The notes under the pieces: model-generated | The model's database searches: none | Seen by the model: the letters and a program-made list of their open reading frames with translations, nothing else | Told to the model about the DNA's origin: nothing | In this document: positions 25,017 through 35,700 of the stretch, piece after piece | Numbering within the stretch: the stretch's first letter is position 1 | How the letters are laid out: the number at the start of each line of letters is the position of its first letter | Program-made: the position numbers and the translations under genes | NCBI GenBank assembly: GCA_002415085.1 | Contig: DIBV01000004.1 | Span: 1 to 64,000, forward strand | Length of the DNA: 64,000 nt | Source of the DNA: Arsukibacterium sp. UBA5043 | GTDB lineage: Bacteria > Pseudomonadota > Gammaproteobacteria > Enterobacterales > Alteromonadaceae | Direction: 5' to 3'

Positions 25017-26048
25017 ATGAGCCATTTAACTATTCAAACCCCCGACGACTGGCATTTGCATTTTCGTGATGGCGATATGCTGCTGGAAACAGTACCGGCC
25101 ACGGCCCGCCAGTTTGCCCGTGCCATCGTCATGCCAAATCTAGTGCCACCGGTAACGACAGCCGAAATGGCCGTGGCGTATCGCGAACGGATCCTGGCTG
25201 CCCGGCCTGCGGGCAGCGATTTTCAGCCACTGTTAACGTTGTTTTTAACCGACAAAACCAGCCGTCAGCAAATTATTGAAGCCAAAGCCGCCGGCGTGGT
25301 AGCCGCTAAACTTTACCCGGCTGGTGCTACCACCAATTCCAGTGCGGCAGTCAGTGCACTGGATTCACTGTATCCGGTATTTGAGGCGATGGCAGAGCAC
25401 GGCATGTTGTTGTTAGTGCATGGCGAAGTGACTGATCATGATATTGATATTTTTGACCGGGAAAAAGTATTTATTGACCGCTACCTGCAGCATATCGTTG
25501 CCCGCCTGCCGCAGTTAAAAGTGGTATTTGAGCACATTACCACTGCCGATGCCGCCAGCTTTGTCAGCGAGGCTGGCAGCAATGTGGCCGCCACCATAAC
25601 GCCGCAGCATTTACTGCTGAACCGCAACGACCTACTGGTAGGCGGCGTACGGCCGCACAATTATTGTTTACCGGTATTAAAGCGTCGCACCCATCAGCAA
25701 GCACTGCGGGCAGCGGTAGCCAGTGGTTCGGCGAAGTTTTTCCTTGGTACTGATTCGGCGCCGCACGAAAAGCACCGTAAAGAATCTGCCTGTGGTTGCG
25801 CCGGTTGTTACAGCGCCCATAGCGCGATAGAGCTGTATGCTCAGGTATTTGATGAGCTCGGTTGTCTGGATAAACTGGAAGGCTTTGCCAGCCATTATGG
25901 CGCAGACTTTTATGGCCTGCCCCGTAACAGCGGCACGGTAACCCTGCAGAAACAATCGTGGCAGGTACCGGCTGAGATCACCCTGCCAAATGGTAATCCG
26001 ATAGTACCGTTTTATGCCGGTGAAACCCTGAACTGGAAACTGGTTTAG
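25017..26048 (+). CDS. pyrC: Dihydroorotase, class II
   Basis: A 343-residue enzyme of de novo pyrimidine synthesis, converting carbamoyl-aspartate to dihydroorotate. All expected dinuclear zinc ligands are visible: HLH in [10 protein letters not shown] (His13, His15), the carboxylated Lys98 in [13 protein letters not shown], His135 in LLVHGEV, His173 in FEHIT and Asp246 in GTDSAPH. Length and motifs match E. coli PyrC. It is a single gene. The 3' end overlaps the convergent yifB gene by four bases. Confidence 0.97.
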   Translation: MSHLTIQTPDDWHLHFRDGDMLLETVPATARQFARAIVMPNLVPPVTTAEMAVAYRERILAARPAGSDFQPLLTLFLTDKTSRQQIIEAKAAGVVAAKLYPAGATTNSSAAVSALDSLYPVFEAMAEHGMLLLVHGEVTDHDIDIFDREKVFIDRYLQHIVARLPQLKVVFEHITTADAASFVSEAGSNVAATITPQHLLLNRNDLLVGGVRPHNYCLPVLKRRTHQQALRAAVASGSAKFFLGTDSAPHEKHRKESACGCAGCYSAHSAIELYAQVFDELGCLDKLEGFASHYGADFYGLPRNSGTVTLQKQSWQVPAEITLPNGNPIVPFYAGETLNWKLV

Positions 26049-27550
26049 GTTTTCAGATAACTTAGCAGCCGCTCCAGCGCGCGGTAGCTGAGTGCTTCCA
26101 TCAGATGGGCGCGACTGATGTTGGTTTGCTGCTGCAGGTCGGCAATGGTGCGCGCTACTTTAATTATTTTGTGATAAGTGCGGGCCGACAGCTTAAAGCG
26201 GTGAATGGTGTCTTCCAGAAAACGGGCATCATCTTGCTTTAGCGGGCAGAAGTCGGCAATTTCACTGCCACTTAGCCGGGCATTCGCTTTACCCTGGCGG
26301 GCCAGCTGAATATCACGGGCCGCGACTACTCGCTGTTTTACGCTGGCACTGCTTTCCTCGGTGCTATGTTGCTGGCTTAGCATGCCTTTGGGCAGCAAGG
26401 GCACTTCAATTTGCAATTCAATCCGGTCAATAAAAGGCCCCGATAAGCGGTTTAAATAACGCATAACCTGCTCTGGCGTGGCCCGGCCATCCTCATGATG
26501 CCCGGTCGGGCTGGGATTAAGCGCCGCCACTAACTGAAACTGCGCCGGAAACTCGGCCTGGCGGGCGGCCCTGGAGATATGCACAATCCCTGTTTCTAAA
26601 GGCTCCCGCAGTACGTCCAGTACTTTGCGCGGAAACTCCGGCAGTTCGTCTAAAAACAAAATACCATGATGGGCCAGTGATATTTCACCCGGTCGCGGTA
26701 CTGAACCACCGCCGACTAATGCCACCGCTGAGCTGGTATGGTGCGGGCTGCGAAAGGGTCGCTGTTGCCAGTCAGTCAGATTACGCTGCAAGCCGGCAAT
26801 AGAATAAATGGCGGCGGTGGCCAGTGCTTCCTGCTCGGTTAACGCCGGTAAAATGCCGGGCAGGCGCTGTGCCAGCATCGACTTACCCGTGCCGGCTGGG
26901 CCCAGCATTAACATGTTGTGTTCACCGGCCGCGGCAATCTCCAGCACCCGTTTTGCATGGCCCTGGCCCCGCACGTCGGCTAAATCGGCCATATGTTGCA
27001 CCGGGCGCTCGGGCAATGGCGGAATAGCCGGCAGTGCCTGCTGCGCTAGTAAAAAACTGTGTACCTGCAATAAATGTTCAGCGCCGTGGATTTTCGCTTT
27101 AGGTACCTGCTGCGCTTGCTGGGCGTTTAACATGGGCATTAGTGCTGCCCGCCCGGCGTCACGACAAGCGACTGCTACCGGGATTTCGCCCAGAATCGGC
27201 CGGATTTCGCCGGATAGTGCCAGTTCACCATAAAACTCGTAGTCGCCGGTACTATGTTCATTCAGCTGGCCGCTGGCAACAATAATACCCAGCGCTATCG
27301 GTAAGTCGAAACGACCGCCTTCCTTGGGTAAGTCGGCAGGTGCCAGGTTAACGGTGATTTTGCGGTCAGGAAAGGCAAAGCCGCTGTTGACCATGGCGCT
27401 GCGTACCCGGTCGCGTGACTCTTTTACCGAGGTTTCAGGCAAGCCCACCAGCTGAAAAGCCGGCAAGCCATTGCTGATATGCACTTCAACGGTAACCAGC
27501 GGGGCATCCAGGCCGTGGCGGGCCCGGCTGTAAACAACAGCCAGTGACAT
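26045..27550 (-). CDS. yifB: YifB/ComM-family Mg-chelatase-like AAA ATPase
   Basis: A 501-residue protein. The N-terminal ~170 residues ([14 protein letters not shown]..., [22 protein letters not shown]) are the ChlI/Lon-like domain. The AAA core carries Walker [10 protein letters not shown] and Walker [19 protein letters not shown], and a Mg-chelatase C-terminal domain follows. ComM of this family promotes branch migration during natural transformation. In non-transformable species the role is less clear. The ATG at 27550 with GGAGACAGG before it is preferred over the longer frame to 27577. Confidence 0.93.
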   Translation of the reverse strand: MSLAVVYSRARHGLDAPLVTVEVHISNGLPAFQLVGLPETSVKESRDRVRSAMVNSGFAFPDRKITVNLAPADLPKEGGRFDLPIALGIIVASGQLNEHSTGDYEFYGELALSGEIRPILGEIPVAVACRDAGRAALMPMLNAQQAQQVPKAKIHGAEHLLQVHSFLLAQQALPAIPPLPERPVQHMADLADVRGQGHAKRVLEIAAAGEHNMLMLGPAGTGKSMLAQRLPGILPALTEQEALATAAIYSIAGLQRNLTDWQQRPFRSPHHTSSAVALVGGGSVPRPGEISLAHHGILFLDELPEFPRKVLDVLREPLETGIVHISRAARQAEFPAQFQLVAALNPSPTGHHEDGRATPEQVMRYLNRLSGPFIDRIELQIEVPLLPKGMLSQQHSTEESSASVKQRVVAARDIQLARQGKANARLSGSEIADFCPLKQDDARFLEDTIHRFKLSARTYHKIIKVARTIADLQQQTNISRAHLMEALSYRALERLLSYLKT

Positions 27551-27735
27551 CCTGTCTCCAATATTTAACGTAAACACTGCATTATGTTTAGCATGATGTT
27601 AATTTATTGCAAGCTTTATAATAATTACTTGAAAAATCAATAGGAATACAGGTGCTTATTCCCTGCTTAGCCAATTGCCTGCTAAGCTGAGAGACTAAGC
27701 GGTATGCCGTTAATTTCAACCTAAGGTAACAACAG

Positions 27736-30060
27736 ATGATTCAGCGCTGGCTCCAGCATATTCTGGCTTATCCACGACTTGTCACCGTGTTATGTCTGGT
27801 GCTTATTGCGGGCAGTGCCACAGGTATTGGCAAGCTGTATTTCCGGGGCGACTACCGAATATTTTTTACCGAAGATAACCCGCAGCTGCTGGCTTTTGAG
27901 CAAATGCAGCAACAGTTTAATAAAAGCGACAATATTCTGATTGCTGTAGCACCAGCCAGTAAGCAAGTATTCAGTGCCGAAACGCTCGATCTGGTCAGAC
28001 AATTAACCGAAGCTGCCTGGCAAACACCCTATTCGATCCGGGTAGATTCACTGAGTAATTATCAGCATACTGAAGCGATAGACAATGATTTATGGGTTGC
28101 AGATCTGGTTGGCGAGGAGCTGGCACTAACCGACCCTGAACTGGAAAAAATTGCTGAAGTCGCGTTAAATGAGCCGGTGCTGCGCCAGCGACTGGTGGCT
28201 GCCGATGGCGCGGTGACTGCAATTAATATTACTCTGCAGTTACCGGAAGAAAACCTGCAGCAGGAAGTTAAAGCGGTGTGGCAGGCTGTTTCTGAGATGC
28301 TACAAAGCTTTGAGACGGCTTACCCGGATACCGCGTTTTATGTCAGTGGCGTGGTGGCTATGAACCATGCCTTCGCCTATGAAGCAGAAAACGACGTTAA
28401 AACCCTGATCCCTGTTATGTTTGCCGCTATTTTAATTATGCTGGCCTGGTTGCTGCGATCAATCCTGGCCTCGCTGGCAACCCTGGTAATTATTGTGGTT
28501 ACTGTACTGAGCACATTGGGGCTGGCCGGCTGGGCTGGCCTGTTTTTAAGTACCGCCACTGTTAATGTGCCCACTATTCTGATGACACTAGCGGTGGCCG
28601 ATTCCGTACATTTAATTGCCTCTATGCAATTTGCATTGCGCCGAGGCGACAAGCGGCTACAGGCGATACAGTACAGCTTAAAACGCAATATCATGCCGGT
28701 ATTTATTACCAGCGCCACCACTGCGATTGGTTTTTTAACCCTGAATTTTTCTGATGTACCAATATTGCGCGATTTAGGTAATATGACCGCCGTTGGCGTC
28801 ATGCTGGCTTGCTTGTTCAGTTTGGTTTTACTGCCCGCTTTATTGTTATTTTTACCGATCGGTGCCGGCCAGCGTGCTGATAATATTGCCGGCAGTACTG
28901 ATAAAAGTACCGATAAAACCATGCTCTGGCTGGCAAATGCCGTGATCCGCTGGCAACGGCCGCTGTTCTGGGGCATGAGTGTGCTGATTATTGGCTGCAG
29001 TACCCTGATTAGCCTGAACACCATTAATGATGAAGCGGTAAAATACTTCGCCGCCGATACTGAGTTTCGCCAGGCCAATGATTTTCTGGAGCAGAACCTG
29101 ACCGGTGCTACCACCGTTGATTTTGTGATAGCCGGTGATGATGCCAGCGCGGTTAATCAGCCGGACTTTTTAGCCGTAGTGGCCGATTTTACTGCCTGGC
29201 TGCAAAGCCAGCCGGAGGTGCAGCATGTTAACAGCATTACTGACACTATCAGGCGGTTGAATATGAATATGCATCAGGACGACCCGGCGTATTACCGGCT
29301 GCCAGAAACCCAGCAACAAGCTGCGCAGTACCTGCTGATGTACGAAATGTCACTGCCTTTTGGGCTGGATTTAAATAACCAGTTAAATCTGGATAAAAGC
29401 GCTACCCGGGTTGCAGTCAGTTTACAGAATCTGGGCAGTAAACAGCTTACCGCCTTTGAAAGCCGGGCGCTCGAATACCTGAGCGAGCATGCCAGCGCGT
29501 ATTCGGCCAGCGCAGCCAGCACCGCCCTGATGTTTGCCCATATTGGCGAGCGCAATATGGCGTCAATGCTGCAAACCCTGCCGGTGGCGTTGTTACTGAT
29601 CTCGTTACTACTGGTGGTTAGTTTACGATCGTGGCGCCTGGGGCTGCTAAGCCTTATTCCCAATATTACACCTGCTCTGGTCGCCTTTGGCTTATGGGGG
29701 CTTATCAGCGGTGAAATTAATCTGGCGCTGTCGGTGGTAGCCGGCATGAGTCTGGGCATTATTGTCGATGATACCGTGCACTTTCTCAGTAAATACCGGG
29801 CGGCCAGAGTGGAAGGGCAGGCAACCGAGCAGGCAATACGCTATGCTTTTAGCACGGTAGGGCGGGCGTTGTGGATCACCACCGTGGTATTAATCACCGG
29901 TTTTGGGGTATTAATGCTGTCGGGTTTCAGGCTTAATTCTGATATGGGCATGTTAACTGCACTGGTGATCCTGGTGGCACTAATCATCGACTTTTTGTTT
30001 CTGCCAGCTTGCTTATTAAAATTTGATGCCAAGGAGTATAAAACTGATGCGACAACTTAG
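27736..30060 (+). CDS. RND superfamily / MMPL-type exporter
   Basis: A 774-residue inner-membrane protein with two matching halves. Each half has one membrane span, a large periplasmic domain and five further spans. The conserved motifs in the middle helices are present in both halves: TLAVADSVHLIASMQFALRR and LGIIVDDTVHFLSKYR. At this length it is the HAE3/MMPL-like subclass, which moves lipids or hydrophobic molecules rather than typical tripartite drugs. It is first in an operon: the next start lies inside its 3' end, and an outer-membrane barrel follows. The substrate is unknown. The three-gene context suggests lipid or lipoprotein transport across the envelope. Confidence 0.9.
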   Translation: MIQRWLQHILAYPRLVTVLCLVLIAGSATGIGKLYFRGDYRIFFTEDNPQLLAFEQMQQQFNKSDNILIAVAPASKQVFSAETLDLVRQLTEAAWQTPYSIRVDSLSNYQHTEAIDNDLWVADLVGEELALTDPELEKIAEVALNEPVLRQRLVAADGAVTAINITLQLPEENLQQEVKAVWQAVSEMLQSFETAYPDTAFYVSGVVAMNHAFAYEAENDVKTLIPVMFAAILIMLAWLLRSILASLATLVIIVVTVLSTLGLAGWAGLFLSTATVNVPTILMTLAVADSVHLIASMQFALRRGDKRLQAIQYSLKRNIMPVFITSATTAIGFLTLNFSDVPILRDLGNMTAVGVMLACLFSLVLLPALLLFLPIGAGQRADNIAGSTDKSTDKTMLWLANAVIRWQRPLFWGMSVLIIGCSTLISLNTINDEAVKYFAADTEFRQANDFLEQNLTGATTVDFVIAGDDASAVNQPDFLAVVADFTAWLQSQPEVQHVNSITDTIRRLNMNMHQDDPAYYRLPETQQQAAQYLLMYEMSLPFGLDLNNQLNLDKSATRVAVSLQNLGSKQLTAFESRALEYLSEHASAYSASAASTALMFAHIGERNMASMLQTLPVALLLISLLLVVSLRSWRLGLLSLIPNITPALVAFGLWGLISGEINLALSVVAGMSLGIIVDDTVHFLSKYRAARVEGQATEQAIRYAFSTVGRALWITTVVLITGFGVLMLSGFRLNSDMGMLTALVILVALIIDFLFLPACLLKFDAKEYKTDATT

Positions 30061-30856
30061 GCCCGTTTGGTCAGGCGCGGTATTTCTTACTTCAGCCCTG
30101 CTGCTGGCTATACCGGCAACCGCTGATCCAGCACAAGATGATACAGAAAAAGGCCTGCAAATCGCCACCGAGCAAAAGCAGCGGGATACCGGCTGGGGTG
30201 ACAGCGAAAGCAAGGTACTAATGGTGCTACGGGATGCCGGTGGTAATGAAAGCATCCGGCGGATGCGTACCCTGGCATTAGAAGTTATCGGCGATGGTGA
30301 TAAATCGCTGATTATTTTTGATGAACCGCGGGATGTGCGGGGGTCGGCGTTTTTAAGCCATTCTCATCCGACGGCAGAGGACGACCAGTGGCTGTACCTG
30401 CCGGCGATAAACCGGACCAGACGGATTGCCAGTCGCAATAAATCCGGACCCTTTATGGCCAGTGAATTTGCTTACGAAGATATGGCATCGTTCGAACTGG
30501 AGAAATATCAGTTTCGTTATTTGCGTGAAGAAGAATGCAACGGTCTGATGTGCTATGTGATTGAACGGATCCCTGCCGATAAATTCTCGGGTTACAGTAA
30601 AACTATCGCCTGGATTGACCAGCAGCATTACCGGGTGCAGAAAATTGAGTTTTACGATAAAAAACAGAGCTTACTTAAAACCTTGGTTGCCAGTGACTAT
30701 AAATTATTTAAGGATAAATACTGGCGGCCAATGCTACTGCGGATGCAAAATCATCAAACCGGTAAAAGTACCGATCTGGTAGTCGAAGAACTACAATTTG
30801 ATGCTGGCCGTAGCGCAGCAGATTTCGATGTTAATGTACTGGACCGACTGCGCTAG
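30047..30856 (+). CDS. LolA-like outer-membrane lipoprotein-sorting protein
   Basis: A 269-residue periplasmic protein. It is read from the ATG at 30047, which overlaps the exporter stop and has AAGGAG ten bases upstream. A signal peptide ends about ATADP. The mature part includes DTGWGDSESKVLMVLRD, IFDEPRDVRGSAFLSHSH, DDQWLYLPAINRTRRIAS and MLLRMQNHQTGKSTDL. This is the pattern of the LolA-like family annotated next to RND/MMPL exporters in many proteobacteria. The half-barrel would bind a lipid. Residues GPFMASEFAYEDM fit the conserved middle. The cargo is unknown. Confidence 0.88.
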   Translation: MRQLRPVWSGAVFLTSALLLAIPATADPAQDDTEKGLQIATEQKQRDTGWGDSESKVLMVLRDAGGNESIRRMRTLALEVIGDGDKSLIIFDEPRDVRGSAFLSHSHPTAEDDQWLYLPAINRTRRIASRNKSGPFMASEFAYEDMASFELEKYQFRYLREEECNGLMCYVIERIPADKFSGYSKTIAWIDQQHYRVQKIEFYDKKQSLLKTLVASDYKLFKDKYWRPMLLRMQNHQTGKSTDLVVEELQFDAGRSAADFDVNVLDRLR

Positions 30857-30886
30857 ACGGCCCAGCCCGGGAAATACCGAGGTACT

Positions 30887-32590
30887 ATGATTAACCTAGC
30901 TGCTCAGTTGCACCGAAGCAGGGTGGCCGGATTACTGTTGGCGATACTATCGCTGACGATAACCTTACCCGGCCAGGCATTGCAGGCCAGCGAACTTGGC
31001 CCGGTCGTCACGACCGATACATTGTGGCGGCTTGCGGTGCAGGCCAGACCGGACGATACGGTTGGCATGCCGCAAGTGGTGTATGCGTTATGGCGCAATA
31101 ATCCTGCGGCCTTTGTTAATGGTGATATCAATAAATTGCGTACTGGCACTGTGTTGCAAGTGCCCAGCCGTGACCACATGCTGGCAACTGAACTTGCTGC
31201 TGCCCGGGCATGGTATTATCAGGCGATTAGAGGGCAAAAAGTTTCTGCTATTGCACCTGCCAACCCTACCAATCACCATGCTAAAGCAAATATTCCGGTG
31301 TCCGCCGCCGTTGTTCCTGCGGTACAGTCGCAAGCAAGCAGACAGCAATTTGTCAACGCGCCGGCTGTTGCGCCAACAGCGCCAGCGGCGGTCGCCATCA
31401 CAGCCGATACCCGACACCAGGCTGTCGCAGCAACACAACCATCGCATGCTCAGTCAGAAAGCAGCTTTAGTTTACGCCAACAGCATCAATTAACCGCAGC
31501 ACAGCGTTATTTTGGTCAAACCGGTGCGGCAGGTCAGGCCAGGGCTCATACGATCGTCAGTTTGTTGTCAGACTGGTCGTGGCAGAATGAAGATGGCAGC
31601 CAGCATTTTCAGCTTACCCCATTTTTGCGTTGGCAGCAGCGCGACAGCACCAGCAATTTATTGGATTTGCAACAGGCCTACTGGCGGTATGCAGCCAGCA
31701 ACTGGGAGTTTAAGGCCGGTAGCGATATCGTGTTCTGGGGTGTCAGTGAATCACAGCGCCTGGTCGATGTGATCAATCAGGTGGACATGGTCGGCGGGGT
31801 GGATATGGAAGCCCGGTTGGGCCAGCCGATGCTCAGTTTTAAGGGTTGGAACAGTGCCGGCACCCTGGAGTTATATTTACTACCGTATTTCAGGGAGCGA
31901 TTATTTGCCGACCCCGCTGGCCGGCTAACAGCACCCTGGCCAGTCGAGCATGACAGTGCTATATATGAATCGAGCGACGACAGGCGCAATCTGGACTTTG
32001 CCTTGCGCTGGTCGCAGCGTTTTAGTTCATTGGATTTGGGGCTGAGTTATTTTGCCGGCAACAGCCGCGAGCCGCTGCTGATTGCCCAACCGGCACAGCA
32101 ACAACTACAGCCTTATTATTTTCAGATGCAGCAATTTGGTGTCGATGCCCAGTATGTGGCAGGTGACTGGTTATGGAAGCTTGAAAGTATCTACCGGCGC
32201 AGCGGCCCGCAAGAGTTTGTAGCCGCAACAGCTGGTTATGAGTATACCCGGGTTGGCGTGTTTAACCGAAGCTGGGATTTAGGCTGGCTGGCAGAATATC
32301 AATATGACAGCCGTGGGGTACGGGCGTCGGTAACGGGTCAGAATGACATTTTTGTTGGCTGGCGGCTGGCGTTAAATGATGTGGCCGGCAGCGAGATATT
32401 ATTTGGGGTACTGCAGGATTTAGATCGCAGCCATAGCCGCAGTGCCAGGCTGGAAGCGTCGATGCGGCTGAACAACAGCCTGCGGCTGCGCCTGAATGCC
32501 TGGTTGTTTCAGGCCGATGATGTAAGCGATGTGCTATACAACCTGCGCCGTGACGATTATCTGGAACTAAGTCTCGACTACTATTTTTAA
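30887..32590 (+). CDS. Outer-membrane barrel with FimV/LysM-like N-terminal domain
   Basis: A 567-residue protein with a signal peptide. Residues ~40-105 (DTLWRLAVQARPDD..., VVYALWRNNPAAFVNGDINK, LRTGTVLQVPS) match the FimV N-terminal/LysM-like pattern that binds peptidoglycan in polar-assembly proteins. An Ala/Gln/Pro-rich linker (~105-195) follows. Residues ~200-567 show regular amphipathic strands ending SLDYYF, as in outer-membrane barrels. FKAGSDIVFWGVSESQRLVDV resembles DUF1302-type barrels. It begins 30 bp after the LolA-like gene with GAGGTACT before the ATG, so it should be the outer-membrane part of the exporter operon. Confidence 0.8.
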   Translation: MINLAAQLHRSRVAGLLLAILSLTITLPGQALQASELGPVVTTDTLWRLAVQARPDDTVGMPQVVYALWRNNPAAFVNGDINKLRTGTVLQVPSRDHMLATELAAARAWYYQAIRGQKVSAIAPANPTNHHAKANIPVSAAVVPAVQSQASRQQFVNAPAVAPTAPAAVAITADTRHQAVAATQPSHAQSESSFSLRQQHQLTAAQRYFGQTGAAGQARAHTIVSLLSDWSWQNEDGSQHFQLTPFLRWQQRDSTSNLLDLQQAYWRYAASNWEFKAGSDIVFWGVSESQRLVDVINQVDMVGGVDMEARLGQPMLSFKGWNSAGTLELYLLPYFRERLFADPAGRLTAPWPVEHDSAIYESSDDRRNLDFALRWSQRFSSLDLGLSYFAGNSREPLLIAQPAQQQLQPYYFQMQQFGVDAQYVAGDWLWKLESIYRRSGPQEFVAATAGYEYTRVGVFNRSWDLGWLAEYQYDSRGVRASVTGQNDIFVGWRLALNDVAGSEILFGVLQDLDRSHSRSARLEASMRLNNSLRLRLNAWLFQADDVSDVLYNLRRDDYLELSLDYYF

Positions 32591-32731
32591 TGTCCTATTT
32601 TGTTGAAAAACGACCAGTAACTGACAAAGACGCTTTGGTCTGCCAGCAAAGTAAGCTAGCATGGAGGTTTTCGTTGGCGTCAGGTTTTGTCCATGCCGCC
32701 AGAAGTCACTTCAGTATGAGTTAACGATATT

Positions 32732-35700
32732 TTGAATAGCCCCACCGAACAGCATGCTTTTCCCCTGGATGAAGACCGTCTGTTGCAATGGTTTGACAGC
32801 GCCACCCTGCACCGTGCCCGGGCTTATTTACAAGCAGGCAAAGTACTTAAACTAGAATACAGCGATGATTTAAGCCAGATCAGCGCCCAGGTCTGGGGGG
32901 CGGGCTTTTCACCGTACCGGCAAAATATCGTGCTGGCACAAACCGACCATGGCTGGTCGCTGCGCGACAGCTGCAGCTGCCCGGTCGGCCATCGTTGCAA
33001 ACATATTCTGGCAGTATTGCTGCGTTTAAAGCGCGACTATTCACAGCAGCAGCTGCGCATAAAACAGCTGCCGCAATTAAAGCTGGATAACTGGTTTACC
33101 GAGCTGGAGCAGCTGCAGCAACCCGTGCAGGATGACAATGGAGACACCGTGCTGTATTTACTGAGCTACGGTCAGGCGGGCCTGCAACTTTATCCACGGC
33201 GGGTAAGGCCGATGAAAAAGGGCGGCTACACTAAAGGCCAGGCAATCGGCAAATACGATTTAGTCAGTCCACAGCCCCCCTCCTGGCTTAATGACAGTGA
33301 TTATCAGTTGCTAACCTTGTTTCGCAGCCATAACCTGGCCGAACAGTCGGTGCTGGAAGATAACTGGGGATATCAGCTGCTGCAGCAGCTACTGGCAACA
33401 GAGCGGTGTATGTTCAGCGAAGCGCGCTATCCGCTCAGTTGGGCAGAACAGCGGCCACTGGAGTTAAGCTGGCACAATAGCAAAGCGGGTCAGCAGTTAG
33501 GTTGGCAAATTGGCGATGACCACAACAGCGTGCTGGTTTTTACTGATCCGCCTTGTTATCTGGATACCGATAGCTATCAGCTGGGGTTGCTGGTTACGCC
33601 GTTGAGTGGCCGCGAGTTAAAGCTGCTATCGAAAATGCCACCGGCACCGGCAGCATTGTTGCAAAGCCGACTGGGCCGTTTGCAGCAATTATTGCCGAAA
33701 ATCAGCCTGCCAATGCCCGAGGGGTTAGGCGTTGAGCAAATTAATGTTGAGCCGACCCCGGTACTGCAGTTAAAAATGTTGTCACGCCACAGCAAAGGCC
33801 GGCAAGAGCCGGTTGCCTTACTCAGTTTTGATTACGACAAGCAGCGATTGCCGCTGGATTTACAGGCGCTGCAAACCGAGGTGCAGCAAGGTTCGCGTAC
33901 CTATTTTGTTAAACGGCACCGGGCCAGTGAAACCGCAGCGCTGGAAGTATTACTGGAGCTGGAGCTGCTGAGCCTGCCCACCTTACCTGCCCCGAACGAG
34001 CAGCAAGCGGCGTTTGGGGTGGGAGATGGCCCCGATAATCCTGAGTTGTGGCAGCCTTTGCTGCAGCAGCTCGACAGCTTGCGCGACGATGGCTGGCTGG
34101 TAGAGCAGGCCAGTGACTTTAATCTGGATATTCTGGCAGCAACGCCCTATTTGCAGGTGCAGGACGGTAAAAAAACCGGGTTTGAATTAGGTATTCAAGT
34201 CGACGTTGATGGCCAGCAGGTACCATTGTTACCGTTAATCAGTCAGTGGCTGCGCCAGAATGGCCTGCCCGGCGATAAGCAGCAAATCTGGCTTAGCTTA
34301 CCGCAGGGAAAACTGGCGTTGCCAATGAGTTTAATTCAGCCGCTAATCGATACTATTGTCGAGTTGCTGAATATGCACAAGGCGCCGCTGACCCTGGAAT
34401 TGCCCGACTTTAAAGCCGCGATTTTACCGCCACCCGGCGCGGCTGAAATTCAGTATTTAAATGCCAACCGTCTCGCCAGCCTTAACCAGCAACTGCATAA
34501 TTTCAGCGGGATTACCGATGTCGCTTTACCAGATAATCTGCAGGCAACGTTGCGGGCATATCAGCAACAGGGCTTAAACTGGCTGACATTTTTAAAACAG
34601 TATGGCTTAGGGGGCGTGCTGGCCGATGATATGGGACTGGGTAAAACCCTGCAAACGCTGAGTTTTATTTTAAAGCAGTATCAACAGGGTGAGCTGCAAC
34701 AGCCGGCGTTAATTGTTTGCCCCACCAGTTTGCTCGGCAACTGGCAGCAGGAGGCGCGTCGTTTTACCCCCGATCTAAAAGTACTGCAGGTGTATGGTCC
34801 GAAACGGCGGCCCTTGTTCGAACAGCTGGCTGATTATCAGCTTATTGTTACCAGTTATCCGCTGTTGGTGCGCGATATAGCCCTGTACCGCCAACATCGC
34901 TTTAGTGTGGTGGTGCTGGATGAAGCGCAGCACATTAAAAATGCTGGCAGTCAGGCTGCACAAAGTGTCCGGGTGCTGCATCGCGATTTCAGTTTGGCAT
35001 TAACGGGAACGCCGCTGGAAAATCATCTGGGCGAGTTAAAATCATTATTTGATTTTGTGCTGCCAGGTTTGCTGGGTACCGAACAACATTTCAGTCAGGT
35101 ATATCGTAAGCCGATAGAGAAACATGGCGACGCTGAACGGGCCCGCGTATTACGCCAGAAAATAGCGCCGTTTATGCTGCGTCGGACTAAGGGGCAGGTC
35201 GCAACCGAACTGCCGGAAAAAACGGAAATAGTGCAGTTGCTGGAGCTGGAAGCGGACCAGCGCAACCTGTACGAAAGTATCCGTTTAATTATGGAAACCA
35301 AGGTGCGTGAGTTGTTTGTGCGCAAGGGGGTGGCGGCCAGCCAGATTGAATTTTTAGACGCCTTATTAAAACTGCGTCAGGTGTGTTGTGATGCCCGCTT
35401 AGTGCCGATAGAGCAGGCACAATCGGTGCGCCATAATGCCAAATTACAATGGCTGCGTGACACCCTGCCTGAAATGCTGGAAGAGGGGCGGCGCATATTA
35501 TTGTTCAGTCAGTTTGCCAGCATGCTACATTTAATTGAGCAGGAACTGCAGTATATGGACATAAGCTACAGTAAACTGACCGGCCAGACTAAACAGCGCC
35601 AGACCCAGATTGATGCGTTTCAAAACGGTGAGACTGAGGTGTTTTTAATCAGCTTAAAAGCGGGCGGCACCGGCTTAAACCTGACGGCAGCGGATACCGT

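Noticed and set aside
28377-29114. 245-codon frame opposite the RND exporter
   Set aside because: It mirrors the hydrophobic codons of the exporter; Ile/Ala/Ser-rich with no motif.
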